DNA from: an uncultured Chloroflexota bacterium
GTDB taxonomy: Bacteria > Chloroflexota > UBA4733
Direction: 5' to 3'
Assembly (NCBI GenBank): GCA_937967325.1
Contig: CALBSQ010000162.1
Span: 1-60,467, forward strand
DNA: 60,467 nucleotides
Part shown: positions 1 through 8,451 of the stretch, piece after piece
How positions within the stretch are numbered: the stretch's first letter is position 1
Layout: the number at the start of each line of letters is the position of its first letter
Position numbers and translations under genes: made by a program
The notes under the pieces: model-generated
Databases searched by the model: none
Seen by the model: the letters and a program-made list of their open reading frames with translations, nothing else
What the model was told of the DNA's origin: nothing

Positions 1-937
1 CCACGCCAGAACGGGCAGGCCACGCCACCTTGCATCCTCGCGCCCGGTCCTGGATAGCGGTCGCGTGTCGGTGGTACTGGTCGAAGCTCTCCAAGCCGTA
101 GTGCGCCATCAGCCGCGGCACGGGCCAATCGGGATCTTCGGACTCCAGTGTGAAGATGCCCTCCTCCGCAAAGCCCTCGGCGCGCACGTGCGGTCGCTCC
201 GCCAGCAGTCGGGCCAGCTTCTCCTCCTGATAGTTGACGTGACAAACCTGTCGCTCCAGGTCGACCGTCCAAGGAAGCTGCTTGGTCCAGCCGCTGGTGG
301 AAGCCAGCACCCGCCCGGTCGGGTCGATTACCTTGCTGTGCTCCGTGCGCACGGCCGTGACGACCCAGTACTTGTGGGTCCAGGCGTAGCATTGCAAGGG
401 GAACCCTCCGTCGTAGGCGGATGGCCACACCACCAGCTCGGCGCCATCGCGGGCGAGCGCCGCCCAGTGGTCGGGCCAGCCGATGTCGTAGCAGATGGCA
501 AAACCGACGCGACCGAAGTCGGTTGCAAAGACCGGAGCTTCCCCACCAGGGGTCATGCAGCGGCCGATCACCTCGTCGATGGTCGGGTGGACCTTGTCAT
601 ACTGCCCGACCAGCTCGCCCTGTCGATCCAGCAGGAACGCCGTGTTGGCGCGGCTGCCGTCCGGCCGTTCCTGACAGAAGCTGCCGCAGACGTAGGTACC
701 GTGTTTACGCGCTCGCTTTGCCAACGCCGTCAGCGTCGGGCCACCAACAGGCTCGACGACCGGAACCTCCGCGCCGGGCAGGCCGCTGTGCAAGAAGTTC
801 TCCGCCAGGCAGACCAGGTCGGGCCCCGAGGCGGCCGCCTGATCGACGTAGCGGCAAGCTTGCTCGCGGTTCAACGCCGCGCTGCGTCCGCCGCCCAGAG
901 CGAAGGAGGTCAGGGACACGGTAACCTTGCGCGGCAT
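1..937 (-). CDS. Nitrilase-superfamily carbon-nitrogen hydrolase, C-terminus cut by window edge
   Basis: Reading from an ATG at 937 gives 312 open codons running off the left edge, so the C-terminus is missing. The nitrilase catalytic triad is visible: Glu46 in CLAENF, Lys115 in YDKVHPT and Cys149 in FAICYDIGW. Such enzymes hydrolyse amides, nitriles or carbamoyl groups in the cytoplasm; the substrate cannot be told from the sequence. The start lies 3 bp after the stop of the upstream nitrilase (941-1924), with no strong Shine-Dalgarno of its own, so translational coupling is likely. The two proteins are close paralogues (same YDIGWP and WPSAYDGGFPLQ segments), probably from a tandem duplication. 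Family is sure, function is not. Confidence 0.9.
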   Translation of the reverse strand, partial: MPRKVTVSLTSFALGGGRSAALNREQACRYVDQAAASGPDLVCLAENFLHSGLPGAEVPVVEPVGGPTLTALAKRARKHGTYVCGSFCQERPDGSRANTAFLLDRQGELVGQYDKVHPTIDEVIGRCMTPGGEAPVFATDFGRVGFAICYDIGWPDHWAALARDGAELVVWPSAYDGGFPLQCYAWTHKYWVVTAVRTEHSKVIDPTGRVLASTSGWTKQLPWTVDLERQVCHVNYQEEKLARLLAERPHVRAEGFAEEGIFTLESEDPDWPVPRLMAHYGLESFDQYHRHATAIQDRARGCKVAWPARSGV

Positions 938-940
938 CGC

Positions 941-1924
941 CTACCCGCCGATCACGACGCCGACGTGCCGGCCGGACACTGCCGCTGACCCCGTTTCCGG
1001 ACGTGACGCTGACCCGCCGCGGTGCTTCTCCTGAACGCGGGTAGCGCGAGCGTGGTAGTCGCGGAAGCTCTCCAGGCCGAACTCCTGCTTGATCCGCACC
1101 ACCGGCCAGGCGCTGTCGTGCGACTCCACGGTGAAGACGTTCTCCTCGGAGAACGCTTCCACCGTGACGCCCGCCCCCAATTGGCCCTGCACTCGGGCCA
1201 GCTTCTGGACCTGATCGTCGATATGGAAGACCTCCTTCTCCAGGTCCACCCGCTGCAGCGCCAGTCGCGACCAGCGGCTGGTGGAAGCCAGTACGCGACC
1301 GGTCACGTCGATGACCTTGCTGTGGTAGCCCCACACCGACGAGACGACGTAGCTGAAGTGTGTCCAGGCGTACACCTGCAAGGGAAAGCCGCCGTCATAG
1401 GCGGACGGCCAGACGATCATGCGGGCGCCTTGCCGGGCCAGCGCCGCCCAATGCTCCGGCCAGCCAATGTCGTAGCAGATGGCGACGCCGACGCGGCCAA
1501 AGTCGGTATCGAACACGGGGACCTCGCCGCCCGGCGTGATGCCCCCCTCGATCTCGCCGATGGTCGGGTGAACCTTAGCATAGCGGCCAACCAGCTTCCC
1601 TTGCCGGTCGATCACCCAGGCCACGTTCCGGACCTCGCCACCGGCCGCGCGCTCGGTGGTGCCCGCGACGATCCAGCAACGGCCGCGACGCGCGTGCGCC
1701 GCGAGCTGGTCGAACACCAGCCCCGGCGCTGTCTGCGCAGCCGGGTGAGCCGCGTCCTTCGGGCTGCCTACCTGAGGAAACGTCTCCGGCAGACAGATCA
1801 GGTCGGCGTTAGCGGCAGAAGCCGCGTCGAGGTAGGTCTGCACGCTCGCCAGGTTTTGCTCGACGGTCCGCTTGCCTCCCGGATACCCCAACGACACCGT
1901 CGCGACCAGCGCTTTGCCCGGCAT
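941..1924 (-). CDS. Nitrilase-superfamily carbon-nitrogen hydrolase
   Basis: 327-residue cytoplasmic hydrolase of the nitrilase/amidase superfamily. The triad is Glu47 (CLPETF), Lys117 (YAKVHPT) and Cys150 (VAICYDIGW). The ATG at 1924 is chosen because AGGA lies just upstream (GAAAGGATGGACA before the ATG); a longer reading to 1990 adds a non-homologous leader. The gene is first in a two-gene minus-strand unit with the paralogue at 1-937, separated by only 3 bp. Length fits single-domain nitrilases. Substrate is unknown. The nearby lipoproteins and sugar dehydrogenases suggest release of ammonia from an amidated sugar or amino compound, but that is inference. Confidence 0.92.
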   Translation of the reverse strand: MPGKALVATVSLGYPGGKRTVEQNLASVQTYLDAASAANADLICLPETFPQVGSPKDAAHPAAQTAPGLVFDQLAAHARRGRCWIVAGTTERAAGGEVRNVAWVIDRQGKLVGRYAKVHPTIGEIEGGITPGGEVPVFDTDFGRVGVAICYDIGWPEHWAALARQGARMIVWPSAYDGGFPLQVYAWTHFSYVVSSVWGYHSKVIDVTGRVLASTSRWSRLALQRVDLEKEVFHIDDQVQKLARVQGQLGAGVTVEAFSEENVFTVESHDSAWPVVRIKQEFGLESFRDYHARATRVQEKHRGGSASRPETGSAAVSGRHVGVVIGG

Positions 1925-1996
1925 TGTCCATCCTTTCTCGGCGCCGGCAGGTGAAAGGCAGTGCTCGTTGGGATCTTGCCGTGCCGGCACGGTCGG

Positions 1997-2026
1997 AGTA
2001 TAGTACGCTGTGCTTCAGGCTCCAAA
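1997..2026 (-). promoter_or_regulatory. Possible sigma70-type promoter of the nitrilase pair
   Basis: On the minus strand, TTTGGA (2021-2026) and TATACT (1997-2002) are separated by 18 bp, about 70 bp upstream of the nitrilase start at 1924. The -10 box is good and the -35 box weak. Confidence 0.35.
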
Positions 2027-2114
2027 GGGAGGGCCAGATGCCGTCGCTACCAGAGGCCCATCGGGCGTTCGGGCGATGCTTCATCTGGTCGGCGACCTTG
2101 TCACCGCTTCCTGC

Positions 2115-2265
2115 GCGGCGCCGCCCGACGCTGAACCGTCGGGCTAAGACAGCACAAACCCGCCTAAAGGCGGCTAGGTTGTCCATCCGCAACGGCATAT
2201 CGTCCCCAGCCGGCTTTAGCCGGGTTGGTCCTGTGAGCCCGACGGTTCAGCGTCGGGCGCGCCGG
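2115..2265. repeat. Palindromic intergenic element with four hairpins
   Basis: Two 24-bp arms (2122-2145 and 2236-2259) are perfect inverted repeats; with a one-base bulge they extend to about 30 bp. Each arm can itself fold (CCCGAC...GTCGGG). Between them lie two more hairpins, CCGCCtaaaGGCGG and CCGGCtttaGCCGG. The element fills most of the gap between the divergent nitrilase and lipoprotein genes. It resembles REP/BIME or MITE-type repeats; no coding potential is seen. The rest of 1925-2340 holds only the promoter noted above and the lipoprotein ribosome-binding site. Confidence 0.8.
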
Positions 2266-2340
2266 CCCACGCGTCAGCCCTGACATTTGCCGATGGTGAT
2301 ACAGCAAGGTGGCGTACGCCTCGGCGGAAGGAGAGAGCCA

Positions 2341-3927
2341 ATGTCCCGCTGTATTTCCTCACCGGCGCCAACGACAACCGAGCGCATCGAGCCCCCAGCG
2401 AATGGGCTGGGCTCCTCCGGCACCGGCGCCCGTGTCGCACGCTCGCGACGGTCGATCCTCGCTGCCGGACTCGGCGGTGTGGCGGCGCTCGGCCTGGCGG
2501 CATGTGGCGGGGCCGGCGCCGCGACCGTGCCGGCGGCTTCCTCAGCCTCGGGAGCGGCCACGAGCGCCCCGGCCACGGTGACGGCCGCCACCTCGACCGC
2601 CAGTGCATCGGCGCCGGCCAGCACGGCGGCGTCGAGCGCCGCCGTCTCGGCAAGTAGTGCCGCCGCGGTGAGCGCGGCGTCCGCATCGGTGATCCCGGGC
2701 AAGGCGCCGGTCTCTATGCAGTTCGAGCACTTCTTCACCGACACGCTGTGGGACCAAGGGTTCAAGCCCATCGTGGATTTGTTCCAGCAGCGCTATCCCA
2801 ACATCACGTGGGACGGGATCGCCGTTAGCTACAACGACATGCTGCCCAAGCTGATCACGCTGACCGCCGGAGGCGTGCCGCCCGACGGCACGAGCGCCAG
2901 CAGCACCTGGGTCAACGAAGCGGCCCAAAAGGGAGTCCTCCAACCGGTGGACGACCGCATCGCCAAGGAGCAGGGTCCGGCGGCCGCGTCGATTACGGAC
3001 ATATTCCCCGCTCGCATGCAGAACTACACGGTCAACGGCAAGCGCTACGGCCTGGCCATCGACCTGGGCACCAGCGCCGTCTACTACAACAAAGATCTGT
3101 TCGACGCCGCCGGCGTCCCCTACCCGAAACCCGGCTGGACCTGGGACGACCTCTGGGGCATGGCCGGCAAGCTCACCCAACAGAAAGGAGACCAGAAGCA
3201 GTTCGGCTTTCAGTATTCCACCGATCTCCATTGGCTCTACCCGGCCTATGGCGGGCTCGGCGGCGCCTACTTCGACAAGGATCTCACCAAGGCAACCTTC
3301 GACACGCCAGGCTCACAGACGGCGCTGCAGACACTGCTCGATGCCCGCGTGAAGAGCAACGTCACCCCCTACGGCGACGAAGCCAAAGCGATCAGCGCCA
3401 AGGCCAATAGGAAGCAACCGTTCACGCTCGGCTTCTACGGCATGGACCACGAGTGGATCGGCCTCATCGCCTACCTGCACGACAAAGGCTCGGCGGTCCA
3501 GAATTGGGACGTGGCGCCGTTGCCGAAGGGGCCGGCGCAGGTGCAGATCGTCGGCGGCCAGGGTTTCGCCCTCGTCGCCGGAGCCAAACACGCCGAAGAA
3601 GCGTGGGCCTGGAACACCTTCATGGTGTCCGACGACGTCCAGAAGATGCTCGGCGTCAATGGCGTCTGGTTCCCTTCGCGCAAGTCCATGGCCCAGTACG
3701 GCGTGCCCAGCGACGGCAAGCCCAGCCGCTTCATCGAGGCCTTCTACGATCCGGTCAGCACGGCCGGCTTCAGCCCGTGGTGGTACATCCCCGGCTGGCA
3801 GGATTGGAGCAAAGTGATCACCACGGCACTCACACCTGCCTGGAATGGGCAGAGCACGGCCAGCAAGGTGGCCGAGAGCATCACGCCAACGCTGGACAAT
3901 ATGCTGAAGGATCGGCCCAAGTCGTAA
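2341..3927 (+). CDS. ABC-transporter extracellular solute-binding lipoprotein (family 1)
   Basis: 528-residue sugar-type solute-binding protein. The N-terminus has a twin-arginine stretch (Arg36-Arg37) followed by a hydrophobic segment and lipobox LAAC with Cys55, so it is probably exported by Tat and lipid-anchored. Residues about 56-120 are an Ala/Ser/Thr linker; the rest is a type-1 binding-protein fold (YNKDLFDAAG, WTWDDLW, GMDHEW). The ATG at 2341 is chosen for the GGAAGGAGAG upstream; an in-frame start at 2287 lacks one. A second binding protein follows 72 bp later, but no permease or ATPase gene is adjacent, which is unusual. The ligand is unknown; sugars or sugar acids are likely from the dehydrogenase-rich neighbourhood. 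Confidence 0.9.
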   Translation: MSRCISSPAPTTTERIEPPANGLGSSGTGARVARSRRSILAAGLGGVAALGLAACGGAGAATVPAASSASGAATSAPATVTAATSTASASAPASTAASSAAVSASSAAAVSAASASVIPGKAPVSMQFEHFFTDTLWDQGFKPIVDLFQQRYPNITWDGIAVSYNDMLPKLITLTAGGVPPDGTSASSTWVNEAAQKGVLQPVDDRIAKEQGPAAASITDIFPARMQNYTVNGKRYGLAIDLGTSAVYYNKDLFDAAGVPYPKPGWTWDDLWGMAGKLTQQKGDQKQFGFQYSTDLHWLYPAYGGLGGAYFDKDLTKATFDTPGSQTALQTLLDARVKSNVTPYGDEAKAISAKANRKQPFTLGFYGMDHEWIGLIAYLHDKGSAVQNWDVAPLPKGPAQVQIVGGQGFALVAGAKHAEEAWAWNTFMVSDDVQKMLGVNGVWFPSRKSMAQYGVPSDGKPSRFIEAFYDPVSTAGFSPWWYIPGWQDWSKVITTALTPAWNGQSTASKVAESITPTLDNMLKDRPKS

Positions 3928-3999
3928 GACCAGTGCGGTCTCGATAGGTTGGGCGCAAGGACGCTGTCATTGTTGCACGCTTTGAGGAAGGAGGCCCAG

Positions 4000-5586
4000 T
4001 TGTACGCTGGATCCGTCTCGTGTACCCGTCGCCGGTTCCTCGCGGGGCTCGGCACAGCCGCCGGAGGTTTCGCCGCACTGTCGCTAGCCGCCTGCGGCGG
4101 CGCCGCCACGGCAACCGCGACGACCCCGCCCGCATCGTCCGCCAGCGCGGCCACATCGGCCGTCGCGGCGACATCCTCCGCGGCCACCGCGGCATCGGCG
4201 GCGACCTCGCCATCTGCAGCGTCGAGCGCCGCTGCCAGCGCTCCGACGACAACGGCCACGTCTTCTGCCGCGGCGTCAGCAACGTCCGCCGCCACCACGG
4301 CCACAGGACTGACGACGGCAGGGCTGAAGCTCACCGCCCCCGCCAGCGCCAAGGTGACCATCCGCCTGTCCTCGTGGGGGACGCTCACCAGCCAAACCGT
4401 CCCGATCTACAACGCCTTCATGGCGCAGAACTCGGACATCTCGATCAACTTCGACACGGTCGGCAGCTTCAGCGAATACTTCGCCAAGGTGCAGTTGCAG
4501 ACGGCCAGCGGCGCCGGCCCCGACGTCATCACCCACTCGCCCTACTACCACGTGGTGTTCGCCGCCAAAAACGTCACCCGCGTGCTCGACGACCTGGTAG
4601 CGCGGGACAAGGTGGACCTGACGCAGCTCTATGCGCCGGTGGTGGCAAGCGCTCGTTGGCAGGCTGGACGGATCGCCACCGGGGTCGGCAAGCTCTACGT
4701 CATGCCGGCCAACCTCAACACCGGGACGCTGTACTTCTACAACAAGACGCTGTTCGACCAATCGGGCGTGAAGTATCCCGACGATACGTGGACATGGGAC
4801 ACCATGCTAGAGAGTGCCATGAAGCTGACACGCGCCGCAGGAGCCAGCGGCGGGCAGCAGTGGGGACTGGGCCTGCCGGAGGATGGGAACGGCCGCATCA
4901 ATACCTGGATCTGGCAGGCCGGCGGCGATTTCTTCGATCCAGACTTCACCAATTGTACGCTGCACTCCGATGGCAAGGCCTACGACGCCTTCACCTATCT
5001 GGTCGACCTCGTGCAGAAGCAGAAAGTGGCGGCATCGCCGAGCACCGGCGACCGGATCAAACTGTTTACCACGAATGCTGCAGCTATGACGCCGGGCGGC
5101 ATGTGGTGGTCTGCGACCATCGCACCGACGCCCAGCCTGGAATGGGACGTCTTCCTCCCGCCGAAGCATCCCCAGACCGGATCGCGCACGGTGGATGTCT
5201 ACACCAACGGCTTGTCAATTGGCACGACGAGCAGCCACGTGGATGAAGCCTGGCGCTTCATCCATTGGTACACGATGGGCGATGGGCTGCCGCTGGAGAT
5301 CGCCAACATCCCCGGCTTCGTCCCGGCGCACATCGCCACGGCGGAGAAGAACGTCTTCAACCCCCAGCGGACCTCTGCGCCGAAGAGCATCTCCCAATAC
5401 TCGGCCGTCCTCCAGAACGCCCACCCCACGTTTGTGGTCGCGGGAGAAGGGGACATCGCGACCGCCGTCGGCAAGCCGCAGAGCGCCGCCTTCGCCGGCA
5501 CGTCGTCGGTGGACGCCGCCGCGACCAGCATCCAGCAACTGGTGACGAGCATCCTGAACCAGCAGCGGGCGCAGTTGGGCATTTGA
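4000..5586 (+). CDS. ABC-transporter extracellular solute-binding lipoprotein (family 1)
   Basis: 528-residue solute-binding lipoprotein. I place the start at the TTG at 4000 because AGGAAGGAGG ends 6 bp before it; upstream in-frame TTG codons have no such site. The N-terminus reads TRRRFLAG, a good Tat motif, then lipobox LAAC with Cys32. A long Ala/Ser/Thr linker (about residues 33-110) precedes the binding domain (YFYNKTLFDQSG, WTWDTM, GGMWWS). It sits 72 bp after another binding protein of the same class, probably one transcript. No permease is nearby. It ends just before a hairpin repeat that separates it from the convergent dehydrogenase at 5843-7093. Confidence 0.88.
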   Translation: MYAGSVSCTRRRFLAGLGTAAGGFAALSLAACGGAATATATTPPASSASAATSAVAATSSAATAASAATSPSAASSAAASAPTTTATSSAAASATSAATTATGLTTAGLKLTAPASAKVTIRLSSWGTLTSQTVPIYNAFMAQNSDISINFDTVGSFSEYFAKVQLQTASGAGPDVITHSPYYHVVFAAKNVTRVLDDLVARDKVDLTQLYAPVVASARWQAGRIATGVGKLYVMPANLNTGTLYFYNKTLFDQSGVKYPDDTWTWDTMLESAMKLTRAAGASGGQQWGLGLPEDGNGRINTWIWQAGGDFFDPDFTNCTLHSDGKAYDAFTYLVDLVQKQKVAASPSTGDRIKLFTTNAAAMTPGGMWWSATIAPTPSLEWDVFLPPKHPQTGSRTVDVYTNGLSIGTTSSHVDEAWRFIHWYTMGDGLPLEIANIPGFVPAHIATAEKNVFNPQRTSAPKSISQYSAVLQNAHPTFVVAGEGDIATAVGKPQSAAFAGTSSVDAAATSIQQLVTSILNQQRAQLGI

Positions 5587-5589
5587 GGA

Positions 5590-5766
5590 GGCCCTCTCTC
5601 TGGCTTCGCCATCTCTCCCCCAATCCTGGGGGAGAGCCGCGACGGGCATGCAGCCTACCAAACGGCCCGCCCTCTCGAACTGAGAGCCGGCCAGTGTTGG
5701 AAAGTACATCTCCGTCACCGCTCTCCCCCAGAATTGGGGGAGAGGTGCCGAAGGCGGAGAGGGGGC
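5590..5766. repeat. Hairpin repeat element, copy 1; possible bidirectional terminator
   Basis: Outer inverted arms (about 5592-5620 and 5736-5765) enclose two GC-rich hairpins: CTCTCCCCCA/TGGGGGAGAG at 5613-5636 and CTCTCCCCC/GGGGGAGAG at 5721-5744. The core aligns in reverse complement with a second element at 20133-20310. It lies between convergent genes ending at 5586 and 5843, where it could stop transcription from both sides, although there is no obvious U-tract. Confidence 0.8.
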
Positions 5767-5842
5767 CAGCACCGTACCAGCCGATTCCGCCAACCGCACT
5801 ACCGATGGTCCAGCTCGCCAGGACCCTGTGGACGTTGTTCCA

Positions 5843-7093
5843 TTAGCCGGAGGACTTGGCATTCGGCTGGCTCGGTGCCGGCACGCGCGCGCCGTACACC
5901 GAGAACAGCACCTTGCGCGCGCCGTCCAGGTCGGCCAGCGGGTCCACGCCGTAGACGCGACGGAAAGCGGCGTGCGTTTCCTCCTCCCAACGCGTGACCG
6001 AGGGCAACGGGAAGGATACCGCCGCCCCACCGGCAAAACCCGATTCGTTCATGGCAACCACCAGCTCTTCGTCGCGGTAGGCGTTCTCAGCGCCGTACTC
6101 TGGGGCTACGTTGTCGACGACAGCGCGGTAGAGACTGTTCAGCTCGTCGGCACGGGCGACTTCGTCCTCGCCGCCCCGCCAGAGCTCGGGATGCTGCGCA
6201 ACCAGCGGCTCGAACGGGTTGTCATAACTGAGGTTCAGCGGCGGCCCCAAGCGGAGTTGCTTCGCCGTGCGACCATTGCCGGACGCGGACCATTCCGTCT
6301 CCGACGAGTAGCGCTGCAGCTTGCCATCGGTCACGATGCCGACCTCCACGACGCCACCGCGGCTCACCAGCGTGCCCTTCGTCCCGTGCGCGGCGAAGAA
6401 GCGCGGCACGGCCTGCCGCACCGGCGAGCTCCACGAGCTGGAGCATTCGTGGATCGCGGTTGCCCCGCCGGCGAAGTCGATGGTGGCCGATGTCCAGGTC
6501 TCATCCACGTGATCGGCGCCGTTGAAGGTGTAGGGATCGACCGGGTAACGGCGCACGTGCGCGGCTACGACGGTGGGCTGCGGGAAGCCAAGGTAGGTCC
6601 GGATCAGGTTCATGGCGTGGTAACCGCCGGTGACGTACAGGCAGTAGACGCGCAGCACGCGGCCGATGGCGCCGGACTCCAGAACCTGGCGGGCTAGGCG
6701 CTCCGCCGGCCAGCGCCAGACGTTCTCGGCGACCTCCAACTTGACCTTCGCCCGCTCCGCCGCCTCCATCAGCAGCGCCGCCATCTGCCGGGTGGGCGCG
6801 ATGGGCGTCTCCACCAGCATCGAGACACCGTAGTCGGCCGCGGCCTTGGCGATGACGTGGTGGGCGTCCGGCGGCGTCACAATGTCCACCGCGTCGAGTT
6901 GCCCGCCTCGGAAGAACTCGTCCAGGTCTGCAAACGCCTGAGCGCCGGTGCGCTGGGCAATCGCAGCCGCCGCCTCCGCGTTCACATCGCAGACAGCAGC
7001 CAGCTCGAAGCGGTCGTCCAGCGCCAGGATACTCTGGACGTGCGCCTGCGCTCGGCGGCCCGCGCCGACCAGGCCAAGACGAAGTCGCTGCAT
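5843..7093 (-). CDS. Gfo/Idh/MocA-family oxidoreductase with ETP variant motif
   Basis: 416-residue NAD(P)-dependent dehydrogenase-like protein. The N-terminal Rossmann fold starts GLVGAGRRAQAH; the C-terminal half is the alpha/beta substrate domain. The family EKP motif, whose Lys lies beside the nicotinamide, is here VETPIA (Lys replaced by Thr). The substrate His is in GGYHAMNLIR. The ATG at 7093 follows AAAGGAGTAGCA. It is downstream of a DUF6807 gene and another ETP-type dehydrogenase on the same strand, so the three probably form an operon. Either the catalytic lysine role is relaxed or the enzyme uses a different chemistry. Confidence 0.9.
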   Translation of the reverse strand: MQRLRLGLVGAGRRAQAHVQSILALDDRFELAAVCDVNAEAAAAIAQRTGAQAFADLDEFFRGGQLDAVDIVTPPDAHHVIAKAAADYGVSMLVETPIAPTRQMAALLMEAAERAKVKLEVAENVWRWPAERLARQVLESGAIGRVLRVYCLYVTGGYHAMNLIRTYLGFPQPTVVAAHVRRYPVDPYTFNGADHVDETWTSATIDFAGGATAIHECSSSWSSPVRQAVPRFFAAHGTKGTLVSRGGVVEVGIVTDGKLQRYSSETEWSASGNGRTAKQLRLGPPLNLSYDNPFEPLVAQHPELWRGGEDEVARADELNSLYRAVVDNVAPEYGAENAYRDEELVVAMNESGFAGGAAVSFPLPSVTRWEEETHAAFRRVYGVDPLADLDGARKVLFSVYGARVPAPSQPNAKSSG

Positions 7094-7127
7094 TGCTACT
7101 CCTTTCCTAACGGACCCTCACCCCCGG

Positions 7128-7153
7128 CCCCTCTCCCGCGAGCGGGCGAGGGG
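7128..7153. terminator. GC-rich hairpin between two minus-strand genes
   Basis: CCCCTCTCCCG (7128-7138) and CGGGCGAGGGG (7143-7153) pair at 10 of 11 positions with a 4-nt loop. It is 30 bp downstream of the stop of the DUF6807 gene. No U-tract follows on either strand, so it may be a repeat hairpin or a weak attenuator. Confidence 0.4.
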
Positions 7154-7182
7154 AGACGGGCGCCTACGTGTCCAACCTCTCC

Positions 7183-8379
7183 TCAACCAACGGTAACTCG
7201 CACCGGATCGACGTAGTCGCGAAACCGAGCAGCGACCCGCCCCGCGCCGGCATCACCCGCGTGCGCCAGCACGCGGCGGCGGATGGCCACGCTACCGGGC
7301 CGCGCCGATGGCGGATACACGGAGCGCATGGTCATACAGCCGTAGCCGCCGGCGACGAGCCCGCGACCATCTTGCGGGTTGTCGGGATGGTCGAAAAATG
7401 CCAGTCCGGCCGTTCCGCCGGTCACCTGGCCCGACCAGTCCAGCCAGCGGCCCGCGGTACGGTAGGTAGCGTTGGCGGCGTTTTCGAGCTGCAGCTCATC
7501 CTCGGCGGCGAGCTGGCCCGGTCGCTCCAGCGGGAGCGGCTTGCCATCGGATCCGCGCCGGTTCAGGTTCACCAGCCGGAGCGATTCGGCAACGCGGGCC
7601 GCCAGGATGAAGGGCGACGGCCCCTCCTCCTCCGGCGGCGACGGCCACTCGCACACGTCGAGCATGACGGCTCCGTCGGGCAGCGGATACACGCGCACCT
7701 CCCGCCGCTCGTCCAAGAGGTGCCCCGCCGAAGCGGCGGTGTAGGTGAGGCGCTGAACCAACCGCCCGTACACGGCGCCACCCTCGATCAGCTCCCAGGA
7801 GGTATGCAGGGCTTTGCCGTCCGGTCCATAGGTCGGCTCATCCCAGTCCGACCAGACGTTGCTCGTAGTCGGACCGCCATGCCCGCCATAGGCGAAGAAG
7901 AGTCCGGTCTGGTGCTGGTGCTCCCCTGAGGCGCCGCGAACAACGTTGCCCGATGGGGTCATGATCGGCCAGAAGTAGGGCTTCCAGGTCCCCTGGTAGA
8001 CGTAGCGCGTGAGCAAGCGTCCCTCGGAGAGAAACCAGACGCGGTCGGCTTGCAGCCGCACCTCCACGCGAGGAGCAGCGGAAGCGCGAGTCTCACGCGC
8101 GCTCTCCACAGTGCAGCGATAGCGGCGAGTGGCGCCGGCCTCCATCGTCCCCGCTGCAAGCCAGGTCAGCCGAGCGGTCTCGTCCAGTTGCGCGGGTACG
8201 TCCTCCCCATTGGCGTCGATGAGGCGCACGGCCGCACCGTCGTCTCCTAACGAGCGGACGAAGCCGGCGACCTCCAGCGGAAGCTGGACGGTAGCGATCA
8301 CGTCCTGTCGGTCCGCTGCGCCCGCAGCCAGGTGGAGATTGAGGGTGAGAGAGCGACCAGGTGATGGTGGACTATTCAA
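7183..8379 (-). CDS. DUF6807 (PmoA-like) family protein
   Basis: 398 residues. The central block (YQGTWKPYFWPIMTPSGN, then EHQHQTGLFFAYGGHG and NVWSDW) is the hallmark of the DUF6807 family, also called PmoA-like, whose biochemical role is not established. No signal peptide or membrane segment is seen, so it is probably cytoplasmic. The start is a TTG at 8379 preceded by GGAG at suitable distance; no better ATG exists. It lies between two Gfo/Idh/MocA genes in the same direction (72 bp from the upstream one, 89 bp from the next), a pairing I recall as common for this family in sugar-degradation loci, so a shared pathway is likely. Confidence 0.85.
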   Translation of the reverse strand: MNSPPSPGRSLTLNLHLAAGAADRQDVIATVQLPLEVAGFVRSLGDDGAAVRLIDANGEDVPAQLDETARLTWLAAGTMEAGATRRYRCTVESARETRASAAPRVEVRLQADRVWFLSEGRLLTRYVYQGTWKPYFWPIMTPSGNVVRGASGEHQHQTGLFFAYGGHGGPTTSNVWSDWDEPTYGPDGKALHTSWELIEGGAVYGRLVQRLTYTAASAGHLLDERREVRVYPLPDGAVMLDVCEWPSPPEEEGPSPFILAARVAESLRLVNLNRRGSDGKPLPLERPGQLAAEDELQLENAANATYRTAGRWLDWSGQVTGGTAGLAFFDHPDNPQDGRGLVAGGYGCMTMRSVYPPSARPGSVAIRRRVLAHAGDAGAGRVAARFRDYVDPVRVTVG

Positions 8380-8451
8380 TCGACAACTCCGTCCGAAACT
8401 GTGCTGCCGCTGCGGAGCGCTCGGGAGCCAGATCTCATCTGGTATTCTCCT

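Noticed and set aside
65..988. Long open frames opposite the nitrilase genes
   Set aside because: GC-rich third positions open the complementary frames; no family resemblance and the minus strand has clear catalytic motifs.
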